Shown here: positions 22,109 to 34,882 of the stretch, one piece after another
Numbering within the stretch: the stretch's first letter is position 1
Layout: each line of letters starts with the position of its first letter
NCBI GenBank assembly: GCA_001630475.1
Contig: KV419456.1
Coordinates: 53,403-117,402 of the forward strand
DNA from: Sistotremastrum niveocremeum HHB9708
Lineage: Eukaryota > Basidiomycota > Agaricomycetes > Sistotremastrales > Sistotremastraceae
DNA length: 64,000 bases
Direction of reading: 5' to 3'
Notes under the pieces: model-generated
The model's input: only the letters and a program-made list of their open reading frames with translations
Told to the model about the DNA's origin: nothing
The model's database searches: none
Program-made: the position numbers and the translations under genes

Positions 22109-23929
22109 TCAGATACAGCGCATCATCAAATCGACATCAGATACATCCACACCAACACCATCCGGCTCAACCTCGTTACTACCGCCACTTTGATAAATCT
22201 CTTCACGATTGATTTCCACTGCACTGTCACCTACTAGGTCTGTTCCCTCCAAATCCAGAGTGACATCATCAAGACGCCCCTGGGCTCGTGCCTCCTCCTG
22301 GGCGATCAAATGTTCGAGCCATGCCTTTACGTCCAACCTCTGGGCCGGGTCCATTTCCTCTATCATCCGGATTATGTTCTGGACCGCAGGTCTCGGTGCT
22401 ATTGCGTCCTGTTGAGACGGTTCCTGAACTTCGCCGACATTCGCATCGTGGCTGCTCGTGGCGACGATAGTCCTGGTGCGATCAACCTCTGGCGATTCCG
22501 GGAGATGCGAGGGCCGCGAATGATTATCCACCGGTGGCTCGGAATCAGGAACTACAGACATTGGGAATTCCGGAGAAGGATGTCTGCCACCGCCGATTGC
22601 GTCTCGTTCCGAAGAACGTTCCACTGTGACGCCCTCTTCTTCGTTTATTGGGTTAACTGCAGGAGGTCGAGAGTCAGCTAAGGGACAATGAAGATGTCAT
22701 AGTCTGCATATGAGAAACTTGACCTTCAATCTCCATCTCCTCGCTGTCCGTCCCCTCATCGTCCAAGTCCCAGTCGAAATCTTCCTCTGACTCGGATTCG
22801 AGTTCCCGAGCCGCAACTTTTGATCTGAGTCGAGATAAGATTTGCTCATTCTGTCGATGAGCTTCGGTCTCTCCCAAGGTCTCCGTATCAGAATCCAAAA
22901 CGTCCGGTGTTTCTGCTTCGATTTCGACATCCTGTCCTGTGAGATCGCTTTCTCCTCCATCGGAGTTTATCATAGCCTCGTCCTCGTCTTCGTCTTCCGT
23001 TGTGTTATCTTCGCCCTCCGATTCGTTCTTTTGATCTTCCTCTTCATCGATCACGTCTTCCATACATTCGTCTTCATCCTCACCCCCGTAATCCCAGTCT
23101 TCTTCGCTCTCATGATCACTGTCCTCGTAATAAGCTTTCTCGATCCGTGGTCGCATCTCCTTTCTAGTTCTTATATCCAGCTTCAACGGTAAGGTTCTCT
23201 TGACCATGTCCCACATCTCCCCGCTCATGAGAATGTGACTCTGACCTTTCTTTTCGGCCAGCTGCTTGATCTCCTCGAACGGAAGCCTATCTCCGAAAGG
23301 ATTATATCCCTTACAAGATCGCCAAAGACGATGGAAAGCGTTCCACCACGGCCATTTCTCCTTGATTATTTCTGCCATCCTCGCGTCAGCCGAGTACTTG
23401 GCGAAGAGGTTTCAAGAACAACCATACGAATTCGTTGAGCAACCTGCGACCCTTCCGGAATGTCTACTCTTCGTATTCGTGCACATATCTCCCCTAATTC
23501 AATACATCGGCTCTTATATTCTTCCTTCAATCTCGAATCGACAATTCATCAACCTGAAAAGAACGTTTGCATTTCTCGGTACACTTACGTGGTGAATCTC
23601 CGTCGAATGATTTCAATATATCTATTGGGATTCTCTCTGAACAGGGGGCCATGAATCGGATGGATACCAAAGATGTCATTGGCCATAGGCGTAAAGCAAT
23701 CCCTTTGATCCTGTGGACCGCCAAGACTCAATTTCTTGAACATTTTCCCAAAAGTAACGATCTTGTAGGTGTTTCGATCGATGTTTAGGTAGTGAATGAG
23801 CCGCCACGTCCACAGGGGATGTTGAGTCCATCTAACCAGTGGAGGATATGTCGCTGCGTGGGTTCTACGTGAGTAAGAACGACTTGACGTTGAAGAGATG
23901 GACGACGAGGAGGAAGAATCGCTGTCCAT
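22109..23929 (-). CDS. Uncharacterised acidic protein, paralogue B of a tandem pair
   Basis: Four exons, 23589-23929, 23428-23531, 22724-23371 and 22109-22656, sum to exactly 547 codons (546 residues). It starts MDSDSSSSSSISS at an ATG. Blocks shared with the gene at 19.9-21.5 kb are HPLWTWRLIHYLN, IVTFGKMF, CIELGEICARIRRVDIPE, KWPWWNAFHRLWRS and YNPFGDRL. Intron positions and phases are the same in both, and exon 2 is 104 nt in both, which is strong evidence for real duplicated genes. The middle (from about residue 180) is extremely acidic, with long Glu/Asp runs, suggesting a histone- or RNA-processing-type disordered tail. No catalytic motif is visible. The C-terminus ends DVSDVDLMMRCI. 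Confidence 0.75.
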
Positions 23930-24738
23930 GGAGTAGGCTCTCTGAAAAGTGTTTCACGCTTCTTTGACATCTAAATTAGTTTTTAGCTTTCCACTCTCGA
24001 GATGTCGTACCAGATGGGTATCTATAGGTACGATTTTGCTTGGATCATGAAATGTGGACTCTCTTGCGTTCGGACTCGAGGATCAAATCAGCAATCTTCG
24101 AATCGAAGGGGATGAAAGTTGAGAAAAGTTGTCAGATACCCTATTTTTGGTGTAGAGCCTGCCGAAGGAAATGGTCGTTCCCCCGTAGCTTGTCAGTGAC
24201 GAAAGAATTATTACGAATGAGAGATTCGAATGGACACTAACACGAGGTGAATCGGAGTTTCAACGGACTGCATCGCATGAGAAGACTGACTCAAGATGGA
24301 TAGACGCCAAGGCATCGATGCAAATGAACGCCAATCAAAGCAGATCCCTCGAGAACCAAGACCTATTTATTATTGAAGAAGACGGAGGCAAGGTTGGATT
24401 TGTTGTCATGGGCCTAAAAAGGGCGCTCTCTTCAGGATTCGCTGATCCACAAAATACGCAGGTACACCCACCCCTGCCCCTATTATCATAGATTAAATAT
24501 TGATATGTACGTTGCGACGAAAATTCATTGTGAATGTCCGCTGCGGGTCCTGCTCATGTAACTTTCACAAACCAACAATTGTTTTCCGCGAATTACAGTA
24601 CCGCGAGCGAATTTGAAGAGACATAAGCGCTCATGCTGACTAATGCGCTCCCTCCTCCGACTCCGTCGTACACCTCGTCATCATCGCCTCGGACATCGAT
24701 CTCAAAGTCTTTCCGCAACCAATTTCCTCTCTCGAGCC
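23930..24738. other. Intergenic with upstream ATGs of the ankyrin gene
   Basis: No gene recognised between the paralogue B start and the ankyrin gene. An upstream ATG at 24633 is out of frame with the ankyrin gene, while the ATG at 24643 is in frame and would add 32 residues. Confidence 0.45.
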
Positions 24739-25319
24739 ATGTCTTCACCGTCGCCATCATCTCATCCAGACCCATCGTCGAGCGCATCAGGTAGCACGCC
24801 TCCTCCAACTGCAGCTGCTACAACGAATCAGGATGGGAAAATCAGCACATTGCCCGACGAAACGTTGGACTTCGCAGCTAAAGTGTTCGACCTTGCACGA
24901 AAGGGAGATAAGGATACATTGGAGACATACCTCAACGCCGGTCTTCCTCCAAACCTCACCAACTCAAGCGGTACCCAGTTTTAATCCAGTCGCAATGATG
25001 AGCACGAAACTGACCCTGAATCGCAGGGAATACATTGCTTATGCTCGCAGCGTACAGTGGTCACGCACCTTTAGTTCGTCTCTTACACTCTAAAGGAGCA
25101 GACGTCGACCGATTGAATGATCGTGGTCAAAGTCCTCTCGCAGGCGCTATATTCAAAGGCGAAGATGAAGTCGTCAAGACTCTCGTCGAACTCGGTGCTG
25201 ACCCTACGAAGGGAGAACCGAACGCTCGTGATGCTGTGAAAGTATTTGGAGCGAAGCAGTATGAGGAGTTGTTGGGAGTGAGCCCATCTTCGGCGAACGA
25301 AGAGAAGAAGTCTGAGTGA
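24739..25319 (+). CDS. Ankyrin-repeat protein
   Basis: Exons 24739-24970 and 25027-25319 (56-nt intron) give 175 codons, 174 residues, from the ATG that begins MSSPSPSSHPD. Two to three ankyrin units are visible: FDLARKGDKDTLETYLNAG, NTLLMLAAYSGHAPLVRLLH then SKGADVDRLNDRGQSPLAGA, and FKGEDEVVKTLVELGADP. This is the short, widely conserved fungal ankyrin protein that begins with a Ser/Pro-rich segment; the binding partner is unknown. An in-frame ATG at 24643 would add an Arg/Leu/Ser-rich leader without acidic residues, resembling a mitochondrial presequence. I prefer 24739 from the family's usual start, but the longer form (206 residues) also keeps the frame. Confidence 0.85.
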
Positions 25320-26981
25320 AGAGAATTCATCCAATTCTGTGCAAAGATGGTGGCGGCCACTTCCCAATCGTTCCTATCTCCTCGATTCGTGCACTCCCTC
25401 ATCGATTCCTCATACCCAGCCCGAATCATTCATATCGTTGTCGTTCATCCTTCACACCTCCGACTTTTCACGCCCCATACCAGTCAACGCCTCACACCTC
25501 ATCTCCGAGACATTGGTGCTATTTCAAGGTCAATAATCCTCCCTTACGCCGCCCTTACACTCCACATAAAACCGTGGTCCGTCATCGTGTCTTTCAACGA
25601 GGTTTGAGTCTTTTCGATTCCCTGAACATAACCCGACGTCCGGTCATCTTCGTCGTTAGAGACCAAGCCCATTCAGGAGGGATCGTCGCGAGCCGTAATG
25701 CACATCAAGCTCATCAACGTGTCCACCTGCGCCAGTCGTAAACTACCACCTCCCTCACCCTATCCATAGTCTCTATTCGACTACACAGATTAAGCATCCT
25801 GGTCATCGCACAACGCAGGGGATACTGCTTTGCTCTCTCGAGCATCAGCTCTTATCATCTCCGTGCTCATCATCATATGACGACGCCGTCCTTTCTTCAT
25901 CCTCGCCCGACGATCCGACGATCGAGGAACGTAGAAATTGCAGTTGAGTATGCCAATGCCACCACAGCCGTGATACGAGCATCGCATGCACTGCATGACG
26001 TCACACTTTACTCGACATCACCTACTGTTCCTCATCATCCCCCGCCACGCAATCTACCGGTGATGCCTTCTGTGCGATTCGACGAACCGCGTAACCCAAG
26101 TCGAATATTCTCCGGACATCAATTCCAATCCATACCCGTCGACTCAGCTTGTAGTGCAGTGCCTTGCGCTCCTTCGACGTCGTCATCTTCGATTGAGCTC
26201 GAGTTTCGGTGATGGCGTTGATCACTTTCGACATAGCGAGAAACGTAGGGATCCGACTCTACGATCCCACCCCCTCCTATTCTCGTTATATCACGAGATA
26301 GGATCTCTTGAAAATAATGGAGGCGTGCAAATCTAGGGCCGTCACGTCATTCGGGCGTGCTCGTTGAACATGCGCCCATGGAGTCGACTCGTTCGTGCCA
26401 TGTATCGGCCACCGAATTGAATGCAATTTCAGCACGATGTCATCTTGACCTGTTCGTATTCCAACCATCGGCAACGTTCGGTCATTCGATCAACGTCGAT
26501 CGTCCCCGATCTTTACCGATCTCACTCTATCGTCGTACTTGTTCCTACTCCTCCGGATACACAGGCTCCATCGCTTCCATTACATAGATTTATTTATTAT
26601 GCACTATATTACCATAGATCCACAGTTTGCATGTACAACAAGCTACAATAGCGATAGTACAGACAGCACATGTACATCGCACTGGCGTTCTTTTATACAC
26701 CCAAAATGGTATGAACAACAAGGCTGAGATCGGGGCTGAACGAGAAAAGAAAGGGTCAAAGGGAGATAATAAGATCGAGATTGCGATCAGGTGACAGATA
26801 GATAGATGAGATCAGAACAGATCAGAACGAGTGTAAAACGGAGAACAAAAAGATTAGATCAGAATAAAGTCATGGAGAATCCAAGAATGGAAGGTAAATC
26901 CGGAGAAATATCAGTCTAGGAGTATAAAAGCCATAGCCTAAGCCCGGCCTCATGCATATGCATCAGAGCCCGTTCGATGAC
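25320..26981. other. No recognisable gene
   Basis: About 1.7 kb of C/T-rich sequence between convergent genes. A plus-strand frame at 25347-25607 starts with ATG 28 bp after the ankyrin stop, but its His/Pro/Ser/Ile composition and lack of motif do not convince me. Confidence 0.4.
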
Positions 26982-29900
26982 CTATCCCTCGATCGGAATC
27001 AAGTAGCTCGCCAAACACCAGCCCACATGTCCCGTCTTCTCATCCCTCGCAAGCAACAAACAATCTTCATCCTCTCCGCCGTTCCCACCTTGCGCAGGCC
27101 TAAGTCCCTCAATCCTCAACCCCAGCGACTCGATCACAACCTCCAGCGGAACATCCTCTTCATCCGTATGCGTAGGCGATCTCGCAAGTTGACTCGGCGA
27201 GCCAAGTTCGCGTATTATCGAGATATGCATCCCTGGAAGAAGTTGGAGGAATGGAAGGTCGAGGTATGTCGCTTCGGATTCTAGAGCTATTGGAGAGGGA
27301 GGAGCGGCGCGGAATGGATTGGTCGAGAGGGAGGAGAGGGATGGCTGTGTGGATGGGAATGAAGTGGGTGAGACGACGATGCAGTTGTAGAGAGCTGGCA
27401 TCGACATATTGGGGTCGTTGTCCCGGGGGGCGGTCGGGGGCGGTTTACCATTCGTGGAGGCGGATGGGTTGAAATTCGGATTGCCGTATGAAGTTGCGGT
27501 GGGTGTAATTCCGTACGACCCTCCTGACGCTGATAAAGTGGTCGTACTCGACGCAGCTGACATCGACGAATTCGGATTGAAAGCTACCGCTGCACGACTT
27601 GGGGGACGGGGAGATACTCCTAGTGAAGGCGTTTTGGAAATGGGTGTGGGAGGTGCGGGTAAAGCTGCCGTAGGCGGTGGATTCGGATTCGGACCAGGGT
27701 TCGTATTCCTCCTCGCTCTGGGATGAGGATTTGGGTGGAGTTGAACATGAAGCTGCGGATGCTGCTGCTGTGCTGGAGGCGTCGGCGAAGGAATAAGAAT
27801 CCGAGGCGTCCCACTCCGACTTTCCCTCCCCAAACCTTCTCGCGAGGGAGAAGAACGATCACTAGTCTGACCTCGCGAAAGACTAGTGCTCCTTCGTAAA
27901 CCCGAAAGACTCCTTCCTAATCCATTCCTCCCTCCTGACGAGGAAGATGAAGAAAGTACGTCCTCTGCTTCTCGGATTTCGGATATACGAGTCGGACTAA
28001 CGCTCGCGGCGGGATAGGTCGCCTGCCTAGCAGATCGGCTTTCTCGTAATTCTTTTAGAAGGCTGGAATCATGAGAGTCGCGGTTCGACGAAGACTTAGA
28101 GTCTTTCGAGTCGCGATTGGACGAGAAGGAAGCTTGCGATCTGGGTGATCTCGGGAACTGCGCATTCGCATTCGTCGAGGAATTGGGAGCAGGCGATCGA
28201 CCTCTCCGAGGACGCTGAGGTTGAGGTTGAGAAGGAGGTTGGGGGAATTGTTGAGCGTATATCTCCCGCTCGACCCTTTCCTGTTCATCAATAACCGCAA
28301 AGAATCGTTCCTCTTCCATCCCTCCATCCATGCCGTTCTCACGCTCACGAGCAAGCCACTGTCCATGTAGATCGGGGGCAGAAGGCGCATGGACCATCGT
28401 TGGACTTTGCATTGCACCCATCGGGAGCGGGAGAGATGCGTGTGCGCGCATTGACGAAGGTGATTTCGGATTTGTGGGAGTTGGGATTTGAGAATGGTAT
28501 GGGTATGGATCTTCGGGTATCGATGCGTATCCGTGTTGATGTTGATGATGGGAAGGATGAGGATGCGGGTGAGGGATGTACATCGCAGTTCCCAGCCCCG
28601 TCACCCCTCCTCCGATACCCGCGGCAACGCCAAGTCCAGGACCGAGTCCGACATCAATCCCCATAGCACGTAACGCCTCCCTCTCGCGTTCCCGTTCCCT
28701 ATCTCTCGTCAAACTCCCACTTCTCCCACTCTTCCCACTATTACTCGATTTCCCACTCGTACTCCTCACACTCATCCTCCTGCCTCCCTCCTTCTCTTTC
28801 CCCCCACTTCCTCCAGATCCAGAACTGAATATCGACGCCGTCCCCGCAGTCGACGTAGCATTGATCCCAGCAACTTGTTCAAGAGAACTAAGCATGCCCA
28901 ACGCATACCTCTCCACTTCCTCGAATCGTTCCCACCACACGCGAACTGTCTCCTCTGCACAATTCGCCCGAATATCAGCGGACGAATGAGACATTCTCTT
29001 CGAATCTCCTTCTCCGTTTCCAGCTGAGGTATCGTCAGCGACGACACCGTCGAATGAAGGCGGCAAAGGCGCCGTTCCTCCGACGCCCAGCGCAAGCCAT
29101 AGTTCTCCCCACCTCCCTCTCACATCCTTGAAGAACTCCGCTTGAACCCTCCTCCATTCTCCAAGAATAGCTCCCATACCTCTCTCAAGCAACGCCACAT
29201 ACTCCGGTAGCTCCCCTCCAAGCGCACCATTCAACGCTACATAATTCTGAGACGCCGCAAGGAGTGTAGCTGGCGGTCTTGATTTAGCTGAGGATGAGAG
29301 AGGGAAGTGGAGTAGTGTTTGATGTGATGCGTGGAGTGTTGATAGGTGGGTTAGGAGGAGGAGGGGAGAGCGAGTTGAGAGGAGGAGGGAGGAGAGGTGT
29401 GGGAGTATTGATGAACGGAGAGTATTTTCGAGATTGGAGAGTGCAGCGGATATATGTATCGTGATGATATCTCGGAAAGCAGTGAGTGCTTCCGATGGAG
29501 GAGTAGAGGCGAGATAGATGACATTCGAGAACGCCTGAGTCCACCGTGCTGGCGCATCGACGAGTGCAGTGCGCAAAGTCACGCTGACGAACTCCAGAGA
29601 TAGTCGAGCGAACGTATCGATGAATAAAGTCGTCTGCTTGATCCTCCTCGCAAGACCCACGATCCGATGTTCCTCAGGCGTCTTCGCAAACGAAAGCGTA
29701 AGACCTAACGTCTCCGCTTTGATCAACGCCGGTAAGGTCGAGAGCAAACCCAACCCCGCTCCAAGCGCAGTAACACTTGCCGAATTCGCAAGTTTCGGAA
29801 GTTTGATGCTCTTCATCCGTCCTTTGTCTTTCTTATCGTCTCCCGAAGGCGAAGCGTTAGAGATATCCCCATCGCTCCCCATCCTCCCCTCAAGAATAGC

Positions 29901-31314
29901 TCTGACAACTTCAACCCTCCTCCGCCCTTCATTAACCCTCCTGGCACACCCCTCCATCATCCCCCTCGCTTCTCTCAATAACTCCAAATCTGGATGATCA
30001 GGATTCAAAGATTCGGTAGCGGCTATAATAGCTGAGAGAAGGAGGGGATATTTGAGAAGACGTTGGATGGGCTTTATGAGGAGTGCGGGGAGGTCCCAGG
30101 CGTTCGTTAGTGGTGACGCGAGGGTTTTCGATTGGGTGAGGTAGTTTTGGATGGAGGGTGTTGGGGAGGTTGTGAGGGATGTGTATTGGGCTAATGCAGC
30201 GGGGTGTCGGGATATGTAAAGATTGAACGGGGGCTCGAGGACGGGAATCTAGTCATACATTATTATTAATATTTAGTTGAAAATATTCGGGACTTACGAC
30301 GTCGAGAAAAAGTTGACCTATAGATCCTTCATCTCCCGTTCCGCCTGGGAGAACAGACCCTAGCGTCTCTTCGATTTTCTCAGAGAAGACTTCTGCGAAC
30401 ATAGCTAGTTGGGTGATATTCCCAAATATAGTGCGCACGTCAGAGGGTGTGAATGGGGCAGATGAGGAGGGTGTTAAGGACGTTCGGGATTGATTGCCGG
30501 CGATGTTCGCTGTAGGGAGGGTTTGGGATGCGGAAAGAGGGAGAGGAGCGGAGAGGGATGAAGCGGTGGATAGTGTTCGTGTCGAGGTAGATGATGATGA
30601 TGGAGGTGTCGGAAGAGCTTGAAAAGGAGGTGGATGGCCTACGCATTCCAGTCAGATCTTCTCAAGAGCTGAGATAATGAACACCGTACCGAGTGCTAAA
30701 GGGAGAAATATATCTCTTATAATAGCCAAATCGGAAGCATACGCTCGTTCAGAGGATAATAATTCCATAAGCGCATGCGTGCGTTTCGTCGGCTGCGCCT
30801 GAGGTAGCAATGGAGCGACATGCTTCGATGCCGACGTCGAAGTTGGTGATGGAGACGGTGGAAGCTGTGGAGAAGGTGGCAAAGAAGGTGAAGGCGATCT
30901 CGAAGTCGGCGGAGTCGTCGAATAAGCATCATATATCGACGTGAAATTCGACGGTGAAAGCGGTGGCTCCATCACTCCATTTCCATTACTAGCACTGGTA
31001 GCAGTACTAATAGACCTCGCCATGGGCCTCAAAGGAGATCTCATTGGTAAAGTAGGCGGCACGACACTGCCGAATGATGAAGTCGTATTCGTCGTCGCAG
31101 TTGAAATTCTAGATGCGGATGATGAGCGTCGATGTTTTTGATATTCTTTAGCAGGAGGTGTCGGTGGACGGATGGGCTGGGATGTTGATGTTGATGTCGT
31201 TGGACTTAAGGGAGGCGGAGGAGAAGAAGGGAGCAAGAAATCAGGAGGAGGGGTCATCAACGCGATGCCCATCCGCCGGTTAGGAGTCGTACGTCCCGAC
31301 ATTGATGAGCTCAT
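26982..31314 (-). CDS. RhoGEF with DH, BAR and SH3 domains (Tuba/DNMBP-like)
   Basis: Exons 30690-31314, 30298-30638 and 26982-30248 (introns 51 and 49 nt) sum to 1411 codons, 1410 residues. A Ser/Pro-rich N-terminus leads into the DH domain. Its first conserved helix is KRTHALMELLSSERAYASDL (about residues 175-195) and its signature helix is LPALLIKPIQRLLKYPLLL (about 375-393). A BAR-like helical region follows (about residues 450-720, including LARRIKQTTLFIDTFARLSL and NYVALNGALGGELPEYVALL). Then comes a long low-complexity Ser/Pro region, and a C-terminal SH3-like module (LLPGMHISIIRE ... HVGWCLASYLIPIEG). Fungal DH-BAR proteins activate Cdc42/Rho at curved membranes to direct polar growth and septation. 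The lack of a PH domain fits the Tuba class. Confidence 0.9.
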
Positions 31315-34300
31315 CCCGTCGTTGCCGTCGTCGCGCTCGTCAACGTCGTCTTCGTCGTTCAGTCAAAGGAGCCAAGTACTGTCGACGCTAGCTGGTGGCC
31401 CTGTCACGGCGAGCTCAGCCAGGCCCGTCGGAAGAATCTCGCCACGCCGGTCACACGAGCCTATCACGATTTCACATTATTTTTGCCCTATTTTTCCTCC
31501 AATTACAAAGCGGATAGCCGGGATCCCGGAACGTGCCCGGAACGGCTAAAACGGGTACCCCTGAAATTCATCGGCTTCTTGCATCCGAGTCATCCACCAT
31601 TTCACCGTCATCTCGATTTCCTTGATTATTTCTTTTTATGCTGTACTGGACCAGTTGAAGACATGAGGCGACTTGCTTGACTCACCCCACGTCGATCCAC
31701 GACGCTTGTGTCAGGCACGCTCATGATCACCCTCAACGTGCTACATCGGCATGCTATTCCATGCGGAAAACTCTCGTACACGCTACTACCCCAGAAAAAG
31801 GCACACCAATTTCCCCGTCTCCAGTCTCGGTGCTATATTCTCACGACTCTATTTTCTCGAGGCTCAGGTTCAGGAGCTGGTTCAGGTCGTTCTTCAGATC
31901 AACACCAGATCTCTGGTGACTTCTCAGAACTGCATTCGCTTGTCCATCTTATTCTTTCTCGACGACCGGCCTTTGCACACATCGCGTCTGATATTTATAC
32001 AGTCCCATGCTCTGTCCCGTACACTGTATTTCGCTTTCGGATCTCATAGCTCATTCGGTCATCGTCCGCCCTCAAATTTAAATTTTACGCAGTTTCTCCG
32101 TGTCGAGGCCTGGAATATAAACTTTTAATTTTAACGCTCATCCGCGTACCTAAATCCTTCCATTCAATCTTCCATTACGCAGTTTATTCTTCCAAAGTCT
32201 TCTCATGTGTTCGACGGCCCTGGCGGTTCCTGCTTCATCCCTGCTCGTCACGTTTCGTCATTCAGATCGATCAGGTCCTGAATCTTGGTCCGAGTCTACC
32301 CTACGTGATACCCACTGATAATATATTGACTATTTACATTAGCAAATTGCAAGCTGCCAAACGTGTGCTGAGTCCCCGTCAAAACAGAGCAATGTCAGTG
32401 TGCAATTTGTGTACCAAGCCCCCTCCCTTTGGAAGCGTTGTAAAAGGCTATGATAATAGAACCCGGACGTGGGGAGACGATCGGATCTAGTAAAGCATAC
32501 CTATGATAATAGAACTATGTCCCTAGGCAGCAATCGGTTTCTCCATCTCTATGATCAACGATGTCTTCTTCGTACCATCGATCTCCGCCATCAATGCATG
32601 GATTCCAACCCGATTTGCGAACAGTTCCCCTTTAATTTACAGGTACCTCCCACCTCCATTGCAGCCGATCTTGATTGACATCAGCGACCTTGGCTTTTAG
32701 AACGGAGGCAATGTCGGCGAGTATTTCTTTGAGCGTTTCTCCAACTCCAATAGTTATCGGCGGATAGACGGGTGCGGCGACGTTCATGTATCAGTGTGCG
32801 GTGATCGTCGTGTTTGTTTTTGAAAACTGGCGATACGGAGTTCTTCGAGGAGCGCGCGGAGATTTGACATTTCTGAGAAGACGAAATATTGGAGTCACAA
32901 TGGAAATGCTATCGTCAGAGGAGGAAGATGATTCGTGACTGAACGAAGGAGGGAGATTTTTGATGGGCTGAACAGAAGGGGTCTCGAATCTCGATGGCCC
33001 GGACAACAGCCGTTGGATCCTATAGCTCGTCGTATCTCGGTGATGACGATACGATGAGGCGTAGGTACTAATGCGGTATGCACATTGTCTTCAAAGGTGT
33101 GGAGGTGAGCAGCAGTCATTGTATCAGGGTTCGAAGGCTGAAAGACAGGATATTCAAGCGGAGAGAGGCGTAATTGATGTATCCAGAGTGTGGTTGAGGT
33201 CAGATTAGAGGATGAGCATCAATGCGTAGACCCTCGTCGCGCAAGACGACGACGAAAGGGAGTTACACACCGAGGCCGGATTTGATCGTTGTTCAGTCCA
33301 ACCCGAGCATGGAAATATTAGGAAACTTGCCTCAATCAGTGAACGCTTAGTAATTTTCAAAGCAATCAAACTTCATTGTTTTCAATCATTTGTCAGCTTG
33401 AGCGACGTGTGTCCTGAGTGCTGACAGGGCGCGGCCGTCCAATCAGAAGGAGGCGTATCTAGGTACAACACTCCCATAAGTCCGTAGATCCATGATAGCG
33501 TGGGGAAGGCTAGCACCGAAAACAAGATTTCAGAGCTGCAGCAGTGTCGGCGGAAGCAGATATAGCCACGTGTCGTTCGTGCCGATTTGATGCCGACGCA
33601 AGAGAAGCCTCAATCATCCAGATATAAATCCATGTTGATGTATGATTTGTCGTGACTGAGAAGAGGCAGATGGACAGCGTATCTTGAAGTTCTCTAGAAT
33701 CCCAGCTTCGTTCGCAGAGGTCGAATCAATGTGATCAAATATCTACTCGATATTCTCCGAATCAGGGATTTCCCACTTTTGACATGATGATTCTGAATAA
33801 ATTGAAAGACGTCACCAGAAGGCTGAAAGCGAAGAAACGAGAGCCAGAGAAATGTCGTGCATGGAGTCGTCACCGTGAGCCTGTTGACGGAAAGGTTGAG
33901 GGTTTCGGCTAACAAACTTTGTTGTTGTTTGGTTATCCTTGAAATCCGGCGCAGGGACGGCTTTCTCGGCCAGGCTCTCGTGCAAATGAAGTGACGATTT
34001 TGAACGTTCGTCTAATGCATTCATCTCTCTCAGTAACCCCTCTAAGGTTTAGTCTTACTGAGATTTCTGGTTCGCAGTATTAAACATGTTACCGAAGCCT
34101 GCCGTACGGAAGCAAATGCCACGTGGCGAATCTGCTGTGCATGTTTGATAGGAAAACTAGGCTGGGAATTCTCGCAAGGGACTCTGGAACAACTCGTCAA
34201 TCTCGGTTTGGAATATGGAGACAGAACGGATGGTTTTCGCTCTCTCTGATTTTAAAGGCGCCGTCGTGTGAGCCTGGGTATTCTGCGGATGACAGGCGCG

Positions 34301-34882
34301 AGGCTAGGTCAGAGCGATGCATGTCTGTTCCTGAGCGATGCGGCTGGTTCCTATTTACTTCCCTCTTTAGTAACGTGGCTGGTCTCCTATCATTCGACTC
34401 ACCATGATCGTGCTTTGGACACTGCCTCCGCGAAGCTGAAGACACGCTTAACGATCATGCATCGTGTTAAATGCTCGGTTCGCCCTGGAAATCACATTTA
34501 TCCATCTCTCACGGACGACAGTCAGCTCCTCTGCCTCCGGGAATTTTTCTTAAAATTGGTACGTGTGTCATCATATATTCCTCCTGGCTACGACTGACCT
34601 TCACTATGCGTCCGAAAGACGAACCTTCGAGGACGGGCCGAGACCATCATTCGGAATGGTCCGAAATGAAACACAGCCCCGACCCTCCATCTCGACGTTG
34701 ACCTGCACAGCCTTTCGCTTGGCTCACAGCGGTACCGCTCGACCCAGCCCACAGTGACTCAGAGGTAATATGTGCCTCTAGGCGACATACTATAAAGTAG
34801 GGAAAACAATACGACGCAAGTTCCGGAGCGAAGCCTCTACCCATTGCGGATCAAATATATCCAGCACCTCATTTGGCTCATC
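31315..34882. other. Gene-poor stretch of 3.6 kb
   Basis: The RhoGEF promoter side and then no clear gene. A 15-bp direct repeat CTATGATAATAGAAC occurs at about 32448 and 32501. One short frame at 32632-32787 is listed separately. The rest has only brief frames on both strands. Confidence 0.4.
32632..32787 (-). other. Short protein-like frame, possible last exon or relic
   Basis: 51 codons from an ATG: MNVAAPVYPPITIGVGETLK followed by EILADIASVLKAKVADVNQD and RLQWRWEVPVN. The composition looks like real protein, but there is no clear upstream exon; Ser-rich frames at 32791-33119 may belong to it. Not recognised. Confidence 0.25.

Noticed and set aside
22842-23192. Plus-strand hydrophobic frame of 116 codons that resembles a membrane protein
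   Set aside because: It is antisense to the Glu/Asp-rich run of paralogue B; acidic codons read backwards give Phe/Leu/Ile/Val.
25347-25607. Plus-strand ATG frame of 86 codons right after the ankyrin gene
   Set aside because: His/Pro/Ser-rich composition typical of C/T-rich noncoding DNA and too close to the upstream stop to have its own promoter.
27409-27726. Plus-strand open frame of about 105 codons
   Set aside because: It is the antisense shadow of the Ser/Pro-rich part of the RhoGEF gene, whose low-complexity codons keep several frames open.
28576-28989. Plus-strand frame of about 137 codons within the RhoGEF gene
   Set aside because: Another antisense shadow; composition is only Pro/Ser/Leu and no splice or start context fits.
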